Shown in pieces: positions 1 to 6,036 of a stretch of 10,670 nt of DNA. The notes below the pieces were generated by a model, which saw nothing but the letters and a program-made list of their open reading frames with translations, was not told the DNA's origin and did not search any database. The stretch is from Clostridia bacterium (GTDB taxonomy: Bacteria > Bacillota > Clostridia > Christensenellales > UBA1242), in contig JAFULP010000036.1 in the NCBI GenBank assembly GCA_017473285.1, positions 1 to 10,670 of the forward strand. The letters are read 5' to 3'. The position numbers and the translations under genes are program-made. Position 1 is the stretch's first letter. Each line of letters begins with the position of its first letter.

Positions 1-34
1 ATCAAGTATTATTTCAATATTTTTCAAAAAATAC

Positions 35-63
35 TTGCAATTTATGTTTTTGTGTGTTACAAT
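35..63 (+). promoter_or_regulatory. Promoter of rpmB
   Basis: A -35 box TTGCAA (35-40) and a -10 box TACAAT (58-63) are separated by 17 bases, a near-consensus vegetative sigma-A promoter. Transcription would begin near position 70, leaving a leader of about 23 bases that carries the ribosome site GGGAGG (81-86) just before the bL28 start codon. Confidence 0.75.
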
Positions 64-92
64 AATGTGTATTTGAAAAACGGGAGGTCGTT

Positions 93-278
93 ATGAGCAG
101 AGTTTGTGCTATATGTGGTAAAGGTAAAACAAGTGGTAACAATGTTAGCCATAGTAATAGAAAGACAAAACGCACTTTTGAAGCCAATGTTCAAAAGATA
201 TCAGTAGAAATTAATGGTAAAAGCACTGAACAATACCTTTGCACTAAATGTATTAAGACAGCCAAAAAGTCTAAATAA
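93..278 (+). CDS. rpmB: 50S ribosomal protein bL28, zinc-binding form
   Basis: A 61-residue basic protein matching bacterial ribosomal protein bL28, a small component of the large ribosomal subunit. The N-terminus has a Cys5-x-x-Cys8 pair followed by glycine- and asparagine-rich sequence and an S-N-R-K-T-K-R segment typical of the family. A second pair, Cys50-x-x-Cys53, lies near the C-terminus. The two pairs mark the zinc-ribbon (C+) variant rather than the zinc-free paralogue that some bacteria induce under zinc starvation. Length is normal for the family. The ATG at 93 is set by a good Shine-Dalgarno sequence (GGGAGG). The gene is monocistronic, with its own promoter upstream and a strong hairpin terminator 22 bases after the stop. 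Identification rests on recognising the family pattern. Confidence 0.95.
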   Translation: MSRVCAICGKGKTSGNNVSHSNRKTKRTFEANVQKISVEINGKSTEQYLCTKCIKTAKKSK

Positions 279-299
279 TTTATTTATATTTAATATGTT

Positions 300-332
300 A
301 AAAGCAACTAGCACCAGTCTAGTTGCTTTTTA
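300..332 (+). terminator. Intrinsic terminator of rpmB
   Basis: A perfect 12-bp stem, AAAAGCAACTAG (300-311) with CTAGTTGCTTTT (319-330), encloses a 7-base loop. The 3' arm supplies the run of T. It lies just after the rpmB stop codon and ends a single-gene transcript. Confidence 0.85.
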
Positions 333-487
333 TGTCCATAAATTTTGCCTATTTGCCTACATAATAAATACTTTTGCCAAATATTATTTTGATAATCGGC
401 TTAAATAGTTTTGGCATTTTAAAACAATAAATCTTCATATTTAAATATATGCATATTAAAAATGTTTGGTTAAATTTTTGCACGATG

Positions 488-515
488 TTGACTTTTTTAG
501 GTTTTATGTTATACT
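488..515 (+). promoter_or_regulatory. Strong extended -10 promoter of the 113-residue gene
   Basis: TTGACT (488-493) and TATACT (510-515) are separated by 16 bases, and a TG lies one base before the -10 box (507-508), giving an extended -10 element. The predicted start near 522 leaves a leader of about 65 bases before the ATG at 589. The rest of the 333-588 interval is A/T-rich and shows no gene. Confidence 0.7.
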
Positions 516-588
516 TTATTAACATATTATATATAGGTTGTGAATTTACTGTCTTAACACCACTTTATTTAACTTTAAAGGAGAATAT

Positions 589-930
589 ATGAAGTATAAC
601 TATTTAACCAACTTGGACGAAAGCGCATTAAAACAATTTTTAAAAGGTTTAAATCTTGCTTATTACGATGTGGATGATTTTAGCATAATATTTGCTGACG
701 ATAGTCAAATTATTGGTATTTTGCCCGAATTTGATGAGCAAGAAATTCCTACAATGTGCAGGTTTACTGCCTTTGAGATGGAAATTGGCAAAAAATCGTA
801 TAGTAAACCTTGGTCTAAATTTCAATATGCTAGGCTTGGTCAAACTAACAAATCAATTGCTGACGAGTATGTTGGTGACTGTGGTGACTTTTACGACTTT
901 AATAAATGCAATACTGCCCATTCTTGTTAA
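589..930 (+). CDS. Unrecognised small acidic protein (113 residues)
   Basis: I do not recognise this family. Expression is well supported: a strong promoter upstream, a clean AAAGGAG ribosome site (577-583) five bases before the ATG, and an intrinsic terminator about 35 bases after the stop. The protein is acidic in its first half (many Asp and Glu around residues 9-52) and aromatic throughout. It has no signal peptide or membrane segment, so it is probably cytosolic. Cysteines fall at residues 57, 98, 107 and 113. Three of them cluster in the last 16 residues together with one histidine (111), and could bind a metal or be redox-active; this is inference only. It has no visible similarity to the small unknown proteins of the neighbouring chaperone operon. 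Confidence 0.8.
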   Translation: MKYNYLTNLDESALKQFLKGLNLAYYDVDDFSIIFADDSQIIGILPEFDEQEIPTMCRFTAFEMEIGKKSYSKPWSKFQYARLGQTNKSIADEYVGDCGDFYDFNKCNTAHSC

Positions 931-966
931 ATGCTGACATCAAATCAAAAGTTATTTGGCTTAATT

Positions 967-995
967 AAAAAACTTGGCTATGTGCCAAGTTTTTT
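967..995 (+). terminator. Bidirectional intrinsic terminator between convergent genes
   Basis: A perfect 12-bp stem, AAAAAACTTGGC (967-978) with GCCAAGTTTTTT (984-995), has a 5-base loop. The A-run on one side and T-run on the other make it a terminator on both strands. It serves the 113-residue gene on the + strand and, about 100 bases beyond dnaJ, the heat-shock operon on the - strand. Confidence 0.85.
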
Positions 996-1092
996 ATTGC
1001 CTTTCGGCTATATATTAAAAGCCAAGGGGTCGCTTTTAACCAAAATTAATAAGCCAATATATCAAACTTTTTCAAGTTCAACATCTTTTTTG

Positions 1093-2211
1093 TTATTTAA
1101 GTTTTTTGTTATAACTTTCTGTTTTAGGATAATCTGCGCTTGAAATAGAACTTTCTAGTTCCTTAATCAACTTTTTAGCATTTTTATCCAAACTCTTTGG
1201 CATTTCGCCTTTTAACGTTACAACCAAATCACCACTACCAAATCCACGCAAGAACTTAATACCTTTGCCTTTTAAGGTGTATTTGGTATTAGATTGAGTT
1301 AAAGGCTTAATATCAATGGTTGTATTACCTTTAAGTGTAGGTATTTCCATTTGACCACCCAACAATAAGATTGTAAACGGAACATACACATCCACATATA
1401 AATTAAATTCCTTGCGGACAAGTAGTTTGTGTGGCTTAACTTTGACATTGATATGTAAATCACCCGCAACGCCATTAGCGCTTGCCACTTGCTCGCCTTC
1501 GCCACGCATACGGATAGTTTGACCGTCGTCAATACCTGCTGGAATTTTAACCTTTACCTTTACATCTTGTTGTGATAGTCCTGTGCCACGGCAATAATTA
1601 CATTTTTCCTTAATTATCTTACCCGTACCGCCACAAGTTTTACACTCAGTCATACTGGCAACACGCCCAAACAATGTATTTTGCACAAATTGCACTTTGC
1701 CCGAGCCGTTACAATCGCTACATTTTACTGTATCACTGCCCTTTTTAGCGCCAGTACCGCCACATTCGCTACACTTTTCAGGGCGTTTGATAGTTATTTC
1801 CTTTTCTACGCCAAACGCTGCTTCTTCAAACGAAATGGTAATATCGGTTGCTAAATCTGCACCTTGCTCTTGCTGTGCCGATTTACCACGACCAAAAGCA
1901 CCACCAAAGAAATTAAATATATCTTCAAATCCGCCTTCAAAGCCTTGACCAAAGCCCGAAAATCCGCCACTACCGCCACCAAATCCTTGTTGAGGCTCGG
2001 CTGTGCCAAACTGGTCATAGTTTGCACGCTTGGTTTTGTCACTAAGCACTGAATACGCTTCGGAAATTTCCTTAAACTTATCTTGTGCGCCTTCTTCCTT
2101 ATTTATATCGGGGTGATATTTCTTGGCTAAATTACGATAGGCAGATTTGATTTCATCGTCGCTAGCAGTTTTGCTTACTCCCAAAATTGAATAATAGTCC
2201 TTGTTAGCCAT
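1093..2211 (-). CDS. dnaJ: Co-chaperone DnaJ (Hsp40, class A)
   Basis: DnaJ delivers unfolded clients to DnaK and stimulates its ATP hydrolysis in the cytosol. The 372-residue protein has the full class A layout. A J domain spans about residues 1-70 with the essential H33-P34-D35 triad. A Gly/Phe-rich stretch spans about 75-110. The zinc-binding domain holds four CxxCxGxG repeats at C147/C150, C164/C167, C190/C193 and C204/C207. The C-terminal client-binding domain follows and includes the conserved G-K-G-I ... G-D-L region at about 315-329. Length is normal. The start codon overlaps the stop of the upstream 104-residue gene by one base (TAATG), so translation is probably coupled. It is the last gene of the hrcA operon, so it should be under HrcA/CIRCE control. 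Confidence 0.97.
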   Translation of the reverse strand: MANKDYYSILGVSKTASDDEIKSAYRNLAKKYHPDINKEEGAQDKFKEISEAYSVLSDKTKRANYDQFGTAEPQQGFGGGSGGFSGFGQGFEGGFEDIFNFFGGAFGRGKSAQQEQGADLATDITISFEEAAFGVEKEITIKRPEKCSECGGTGAKKGSDTVKCSDCNGSGKVQFVQNTLFGRVASMTECKTCGGTGKIIKEKCNYCRGTGLSQQDVKVKVKIPAGIDDGQTIRMRGEGEQVASANGVAGDLHINVKVKPHKLLVRKEFNLYVDVYVPFTILLLGGQMEIPTLKGNTTIDIKPLTQSNTKYTLKGKGIKFLRGFGSGDLVVTLKGEMPKSLDKNAKKLIKELESSISSADYPKTESYNKKLK

Positions 2212-2525
2212 TACACTTCCATTCCTTTTGTGTTTATTCGGTGGAATATATTAATTTGCTCATATAATGCCAACTTGTCATCTTCAGTAATTCTTTCTTC
2301 CACCACTAGATGCATACCCATTCTTATTATATTATCAATTTGGTCAGCAGTTAATTTTTGTATCAACTCTTCTTTTTCAAGCAACTGATTAAGAGTATAC
2401 ACAAAATGTCTACAACATGATTGCTTAGGAAATTCAACCACTTTATCTTCTACTCGACGATGAAGTTCTTCCAAATTGCCATACAAAGTGTTAAACTCTA
2501 CATCTAAATCGGTATTTTTATCCAT
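2211..2525 (-). CDS. Unrecognised small protein between dnaK and dnaJ (104 residues)
   Basis: I do not recognise this family. It looks like a real gene. It has an AAAAGGAG ribosome site a few bases before its ATG, lies co-directionally inside the chaperone operon, and its TAA stop shares one base with the dnaJ ATG (TAATG). The protein is charged and probably mostly helical, with Glu/Lys/Leu-rich segments at about residues 17-32 and 45-65. It has a Cys37-Cys38 doublet next to Arg39-His40, and no signal peptide or membrane segment. The usual clostridial order places dnaJ directly after dnaK, so this is an insertion into a conserved operon. Its position suggests co-expression with DnaK and DnaJ and perhaps a helper role, but no sequence motif supports a specific function. 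Confidence 0.8.
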   Translation of the reverse strand: MDKNTDLDVEFNTLYGNLEELHRRVEDKVVEFPKQSCCRHFVYTLNQLLEKEELIQKLTADQIDNIIRMGMHLVVEERITEDDKLALYEQINIFHRINTKGMEV

Positions 2526-2562
2526 TATATTCTCCTTTTATAATTTTCCTTATATATTCTCT

Positions 2563-2639
2563 CCCTTCACAAATGGGAAGCAATGAAGGGGAAAGAAGTT
2601 GCCCCTTCATAGATTGCGAAGAAATCGCTTGTCAAGCGA
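2563..2639 (-). other. Intercistronic hairpin region between dnaK and the 104-residue gene
   Basis: The 164-base gap after dnaK holds several inverted repeats. TGAAGGGG (2584-2591) pairs with CCCCTTCA (2602-2609) and is flanked by GCAA and TTGC, which can extend the stem around a small bulge. The same TGAAGGG can instead pair with CCCTTCA at 2563-2569. A separate 15-base palindrome, TCGCTTGTCAAGCGA, lies at about 2625-2639. No T-run follows the stems on the - strand. RNA processing, 3'-end protection of the dnaK message or partial attenuation therefore seem likelier than full termination. Confidence 0.55.
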
Positions 2640-2689
2640 ATGAACAAACATAAGTGCCGTTCAAGCAAGACAAAAGCGTATTTCAAGCA

Positions 2690-4501
2690 TTATTCTACAA
2701 TAACTTCGTCATCTCCACCATTGTTGTTTGAGCCGTTGTTACTATCGGCTTGTGGGGCTTGTTGTTGCATATTTTGATACATCTTAGTAAACACTTCGTT
2801 AGATACAGCAGTTAAATCTTCAGTTGCTTTCTTTAATTCTTCAATATCTTCACTTGTCAAATGTTTCTTGGCTTCCTCACAAGCGTCAGTCAATTTCTTC
2901 TTGTCTTCTTCGCTTAGTTTGTCGCCATTTTCCTTAACCAACTTTTCAATATTCATTACATTTGCATCAAGAGTATTTCTTGTATCTACTACTTCACGAC
3001 GCTTTTTGTCTTCTTCGGCAAATTGTTCGGCTTCCTTCACTGCCTTATCAATTTCGTCGTCGCTTAAGTTTGTGCTAGCAGTAATTGTAATTTTTTGTTC
3101 CTTGTTTGTGCCCAAATCCTTTGCACTAACATTAACAATACCGTTTGCGTCAATATCAAATGTAACTTCGATTTGTGGGATACCTCTTGGTGCAGGTGGA
3201 ATACCTACAAGTTGGAATTTACCCAAAGTTTTGTTTTGTGCAGCAAATTGGCGTTCGCCTTGCAATACATGGATTTCAACACCAGGTTGATTGTCTTGAG
3301 CAGTACTAAATACTTGGCTCTTTTTAGTAGGGATTGTAGTGTTGCGTTCGATAAGTTTTGTAAACACACCACCAAGAGTTTCAATACCTAATGATAATGG
3401 AGTTACATCTAGTAGCAATACATCCTTAACTTCGCCACCTAATACGCCCGCTTGGATAGCAGCGCCCATAGCCACACATTCGTCTGGGTTAATGCCTTTA
3501 AATGCACTCTTGCCAATTTCCTTTTCCAATGCTTCAACTACACTTGGAACACGAGTAGAACCACCAACAAGTACCACGCTATTGATGTCGCTCTTAGATA
3601 ATTTTGCATCATCCAAAGCCTTACGAGTGCAAGTTAATGTTTTTTCAATCAAGTCGCTAATCATATTTTCAAATTTTGCTCTTGTCAAATTGTATTCCAA
3701 GTGCTTAGGTCCAGTTGTGTCCGCAGTAATGAAAGGTAAACTGATTGTAGTTTGAGTTAATGTGCTTAGTTCAATCTTAGCCTTTTCAGCCGCTTCCTTT
3801 AGGCGTTGCATAGCAAGTTTGTCATTGCTTAAATCAATGCCATTTTCTTTCTTAAATTCTTCAACCAATAAATTCATAATGCGATTATCAAAGTCGTCAC
3901 CACCAAGACGAGTATCACCGTTGGTAGAAAGCACTTCAAATACGCCATCGCCAATTTCAAGTATGCTTACATCAAATGTACCGCCACCTAGGTCGAATAC
4001 AAGTATTTTTTGGTTTTTCTTGTCTTCCTTATCAAGTCCATAAGCAAGCGCTGCTGCAGTAGGTTCGTTGATAATACGCAATACTTCAAGACCAGCAATT
4101 TTGCCAGCATCCTTAGTTGCTTGGCGTTGGCTGTCATTAAAATATGCAGGCACTGTAATAACCGCTTGAGTTACAGGGCTACCCAAATACGCTTCTTCGT
4201 CTGCCTTTAATTTGCTTAAAATCATAGCCGAAATTTCTTGTGGTGAATAAGACTTGTCATCCACCTTAACCTTATAGTCTGTGCCCATTTCACGCTTGAT
4301 TGAAATAACTGTACGGTCAGGGTTAGCAACCGCTTGACGCTTAGCCACTTGACCGATTAATCTTTCGCCATCCTTAAAGCCTACTACGCTAGGTGTAGTT
4401 CTTCCACCTTCGCTGTTAGCAATAACTGTTGGGTTGCCACCTTCAATAACTGCCACACATGAATTTGTTGTACCTAAGTCGATACCAATAATTTTTCCCA
4501 T
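2690..4501 (-). CDS. dnaK: Molecular chaperone DnaK (Hsp70)
   Basis: DnaK is the ATP-dependent Hsp70 that binds exposed hydrophobic segments of cytosolic proteins, cycling with DnaJ (ATPase stimulation) and GrpE (nucleotide exchange). The 603-residue protein starts with the phosphate-1 motif GIDLGTTNS (6-14), has the phosphate-2 motif FDLGGGTFD (169-177), and the adenosine motif VLVGGSTRVPS (310-320). The conserved interdomain linker (VLLLDVTPLSLG, 361-372) leads into the beta-sandwich substrate domain, a helical lid and a flexible Gln/Asn/Gly-rich tail ending in acidic residues. It lacks the N-terminal-domain insertion seen in Gram-negative DnaK, consistent with Bacillota. A good AAGGAG site precedes the ATG. 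It sits in the HrcA-controlled operon, but between genes not normally found there. Confidence 0.98.
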   Translation of the reverse strand: MGKIIGIDLGTTNSCVAVIEGGNPTVIANSEGGRTTPSVVGFKDGERLIGQVAKRQAVANPDRTVISIKREMGTDYKVKVDDKSYSPQEISAMILSKLKADEEAYLGSPVTQAVITVPAYFNDSQRQATKDAGKIAGLEVLRIINEPTAAALAYGLDKEDKKNQKILVFDLGGGTFDVSILEIGDGVFEVLSTNGDTRLGGDDFDNRIMNLLVEEFKKENGIDLSNDKLAMQRLKEAAEKAKIELSTLTQTTISLPFITADTTGPKHLEYNLTRAKFENMISDLIEKTLTCTRKALDDAKLSKSDINSVVLVGGSTRVPSVVEALEKEIGKSAFKGINPDECVAMGAAIQAGVLGGEVKDVLLLDVTPLSLGIETLGGVFTKLIERNTTIPTKKSQVFSTAQDNQPGVEIHVLQGERQFAAQNKTLGKFQLVGIPPAPRGIPQIEVTFDIDANGIVNVSAKDLGTNKEQKITITASTNLSDDEIDKAVKEAEQFAEEDKKRREVVDTRNTLDANVMNIEKLVKENGDKLSEEDKKKLTDACEEAKKHLTSEDIEELKKATEDLTAVSNEVFTKMYQNMQQQAPQADSNNGSNNNGGDDEVIVE

Positions 4502-4567
4502 AATAATTCTCCTTACTTTTTACTATATTTACTCAACTTTTCTATTGAAAAATTGTAAAAGCCTAAT

Positions 4568-4858
4568 TTATTTAGTCAAATCTTGTTCTTTTTGATTATC
4601 CAAAAAGTCTTTCCATGAAACTTCTGGCGCTTTATATCCGCCAACAATAAATTTGTCGTTAGTCACATTTAATGTTACCAATTTTTTACTTTTTCCTTGA
4701 TAAACAACTGCAAATTCATACAAATAATCGCCGTCAAAATCATCTTCATTAGCAGTTCTATGTCCCTTTGTATTTCTAATTTGAAAACCTTTCCATTCCA
4801 AATCATAATGATTTAATAAATAATCGTATACATTGTTTAATTCATATTTTCTTTCCAT
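4568..4858 (-). CDS. Unrecognised 96-residue protein, intact paralogue of the upstream broken gene
   Basis: I do not recognise this family. It lies between grpE and dnaK, in the same direction, with an AAGGAG site whose surroundings match the dnaK leader exactly over 17 bases. The protein is soluble-looking and acidic, with no signal or membrane segment. It begins with a helical stretch (about 5-20) ending in HYDLEW (17-22). A beta-rich middle follows (Y-E-F-A-V-V-Y at about 47-53, then L-V-T-L-N-V at 60-65) and a tail with a second W-K motif (82-83). The interrupted gene just upstream encodes a clear relative: HYDLNW at the same place, then a matching A-V-x-Y-x-G strand and a matching W-K motif. 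The fold suggests a small alpha/beta binding protein, but that is inference. Confidence 0.8.
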   Translation of the reverse strand: MERKYELNNVYDYLLNHYDLEWKGFQIRNTKGHRTANEDDFDGDYLYEFAVVYQGKSKKLVTLNVTNDKFIVGGYKAPEVSWKDFLDNQKEQDLTK

Positions 4859-4869
4859 AATAATTCTCC

Positions 4870-5181
4870 TTATAATTTATTATCCACATCTTGTGGTTTA
4901 TCATATTTTTGTGCTACCAACTCTTTCCAGATTTTAGTTTTCCCTTCATTATCCTCGCCATTAACGCTAAAATACAAGTTTGACACACATAGCCACCTAA
5001 TTTCTCGTTTGTCTCCCTTATACAACACCGCCACAACGCTTAGTCGGCTATGGTTAAAATCCCACATTCTAATGCCCGTTTCTTACCCATCTTTAATGAT
5101 TGTAAATTTTCGCCAATTTAGGTCATAATGTTCTTGCAAAAAGTTGTCAACATCCTGTAATGTATATAACTTTTCAGCCAT
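4870..5181 (-). pseudogene. Broken paralogue of the 96-residue gene, interrupted by an in-frame TAA
   Basis: Reading from the ATG at 5181, which has a GGGGAG ribosome site just before it, gives 32 codons with a helix and HYDLNW motif (residues 18-23). A TAA follows at 5085-5083, and the same frame then stays open for 70 more codons to a second TAA at 4870. Both halves align with the neighbouring 96-residue protein without any change of frame: the N-terminal helix and HYDL-W before the stop, the A-V-L-Y-K-G strand and I-W-K-E-L tail after it. This indicates a single nonsense mutation in a former gene of about 103 residues. The ATG at 5067, which would give a 65-residue product, has no convincing ribosome site. 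A sequencing error or stop-codon readthrough is possible but less likely. Confidence 0.8.
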
Positions 5182-5206
5182 TTTCTCCCCTTTCGTATGT
5201 ACAGTT

Positions 5207-5226
5207 AGCAATTATATTTAATTGCT
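5207..5226 (-). other. Intercistronic hairpin downstream of grpE
   Basis: An 8-bp inverted repeat, AGCAATTA (5207-5214) and TAATTGCT (5219-5226), with a 4-base loop lies 20 bases after the grpE stop on the - strand. No T-run follows, so it is more likely an mRNA stability or processing element than a terminator. Confidence 0.45.
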
Positions 5227-5245
5227 TAATTTATCTCTAGCGATA

Positions 5246-6034
5246 TTATTTTGCCACTATTACTTGTGAATATCTAATTACTTTGTCGCCCAACATAAAG
5301 CCCTTAAAACATTCCTTAATTATATCTCCGCTTTCATGCTCAGGGCTTGTTTCACTACCGATTGCTTGGTGAAAGTTTGGGTCAAACTTGCCCGATGTGT
5401 CAATTACTTTTACGCCCATTTTTTCAAGAGTGGTAAGTATGCCCTTTTCGATATACTGAATACCAATCAATGTGTTTTGGTCGGTAATATATTCGGTAGC
5501 CATCTTAAAACTATCAAGTGCTGGCAAGAACTCAGTAATTGCTTGATTAAACCCGTTGCTATACGACTTAGATATATCACTTTGTGTACGCTTGCGGTAA
5601 TTGTCAAACTCAGCCCGCAAACTTAGCAACTGCTTAAAGTATGCATCTGCGGTGCCTTCCTGCTCATCAACATCTTCACCACAGCCACACTTGCACTTGT
5701 CGGCACTATTGCTATCGCAATCATTGTCGGTGTCACAATTGCAATCCTCACAACACTTATCATCTTCAGTGCAATCACAATCTTTTCCGCACTCGCATTC
5801 ATTGCCACAATCGCAATTTTCATTGTTATCATCACAATCGCACTGCTCGTCGCATTTGCCGTCACAATCGCATTCGCTTTCACAGTCACAAACTTTGTCG
5901 TGACAATTGCAATTTTCATCGCAAGTACATTCATCACAACACTTATTGTCAGGTGTACAATGGCAATCATCCCCACATTTACACTCCGGACAACATCCAC
6001 AGCTATCGTTTAATTCTTTTTCCAAATCTTCCAA
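5246..6034 (-). CDS. grpE: Nucleotide exchange factor GrpE with a cysteine-rich N-terminal extension
   Basis: GrpE releases ADP from DnaK to reset the Hsp70 cycle. The C-terminal half is a normal GrpE: a long helix (about 130-185, including R-A-E-F-D-N-Y-R-K-R), then the hairpin and beta domain with K-M-G-V, F-D-P-N-x-H-Q-A-I and G-F-M-L-G-D-K-V-I-R. The N-terminal half is exceptional. Residues 12-118 contain 34 cysteines, including fourteen C-x-C motifs and three C-C doublets, among Asp, Glu, Asn and Lys. There is no Phe, Tyr or Trp before Tyr132. This is metallothionein-like composition replacing the usual disordered acidic tail. Residues 21-41 and 83-103 are similar, suggesting internal duplication. 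The total, 262 residues, exceeds the usual 180-210. The TTG start follows AAAGGAG; the hrcA stop ends only 2 bases before it, so the two are coupled. Metal binding is inferred. Confidence 0.95.
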   Translation of the reverse strand: MEDLEKELNDSCGCCPECKCGDDCHCTPDNKCCDECTCDENCNCHDKVCDCESECDCDGKCDEQCDCDDNNENCDCGNECECGKDCDCTEDDKCCEDCNCDTDNDCDSNSADKCKCGCGEDVDEQEGTADAYFKQLLSLRAEFDNYRKRTQSDISKSYSNGFNQAITEFLPALDSFKMATEYITDQNTLIGIQYIEKGILTTLEKMGVKVIDTSGKFDPNFHQAIGSETSPEHESGDIIKECFKGFMLGDKVIRYSQVIVAK

Positions 6035-6036
6035 GG

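Noticed and set aside
375..416. TGCCAAA and TTTGGCA as a hairpin terminator.
   Set aside because: Only 7 bp around a 28-base loop; the real rpmB terminator at 300-332 is far better.
2868..4210. Several + strand open frames opposite dnaK.
   Set aside because: dnaK is certain on the - strand; the frames have no ribosome sites or family resemblance and reflect codon bias.
4520..4567. A separate promoter directly before dnaK.
   Set aside because: The best -35 candidate (TTTCAA) matches the consensus at only three of six positions; the upstream CIRCE promoter suffices.
5601..5903. Open + strand frames rich in Ser, Gln and His opposite the cysteine-rich part of grpE.
   Set aside because: They are complements of the repetitive Cys/Asp codons, lack ribosome sites, and lie wholly inside a well-supported gene.
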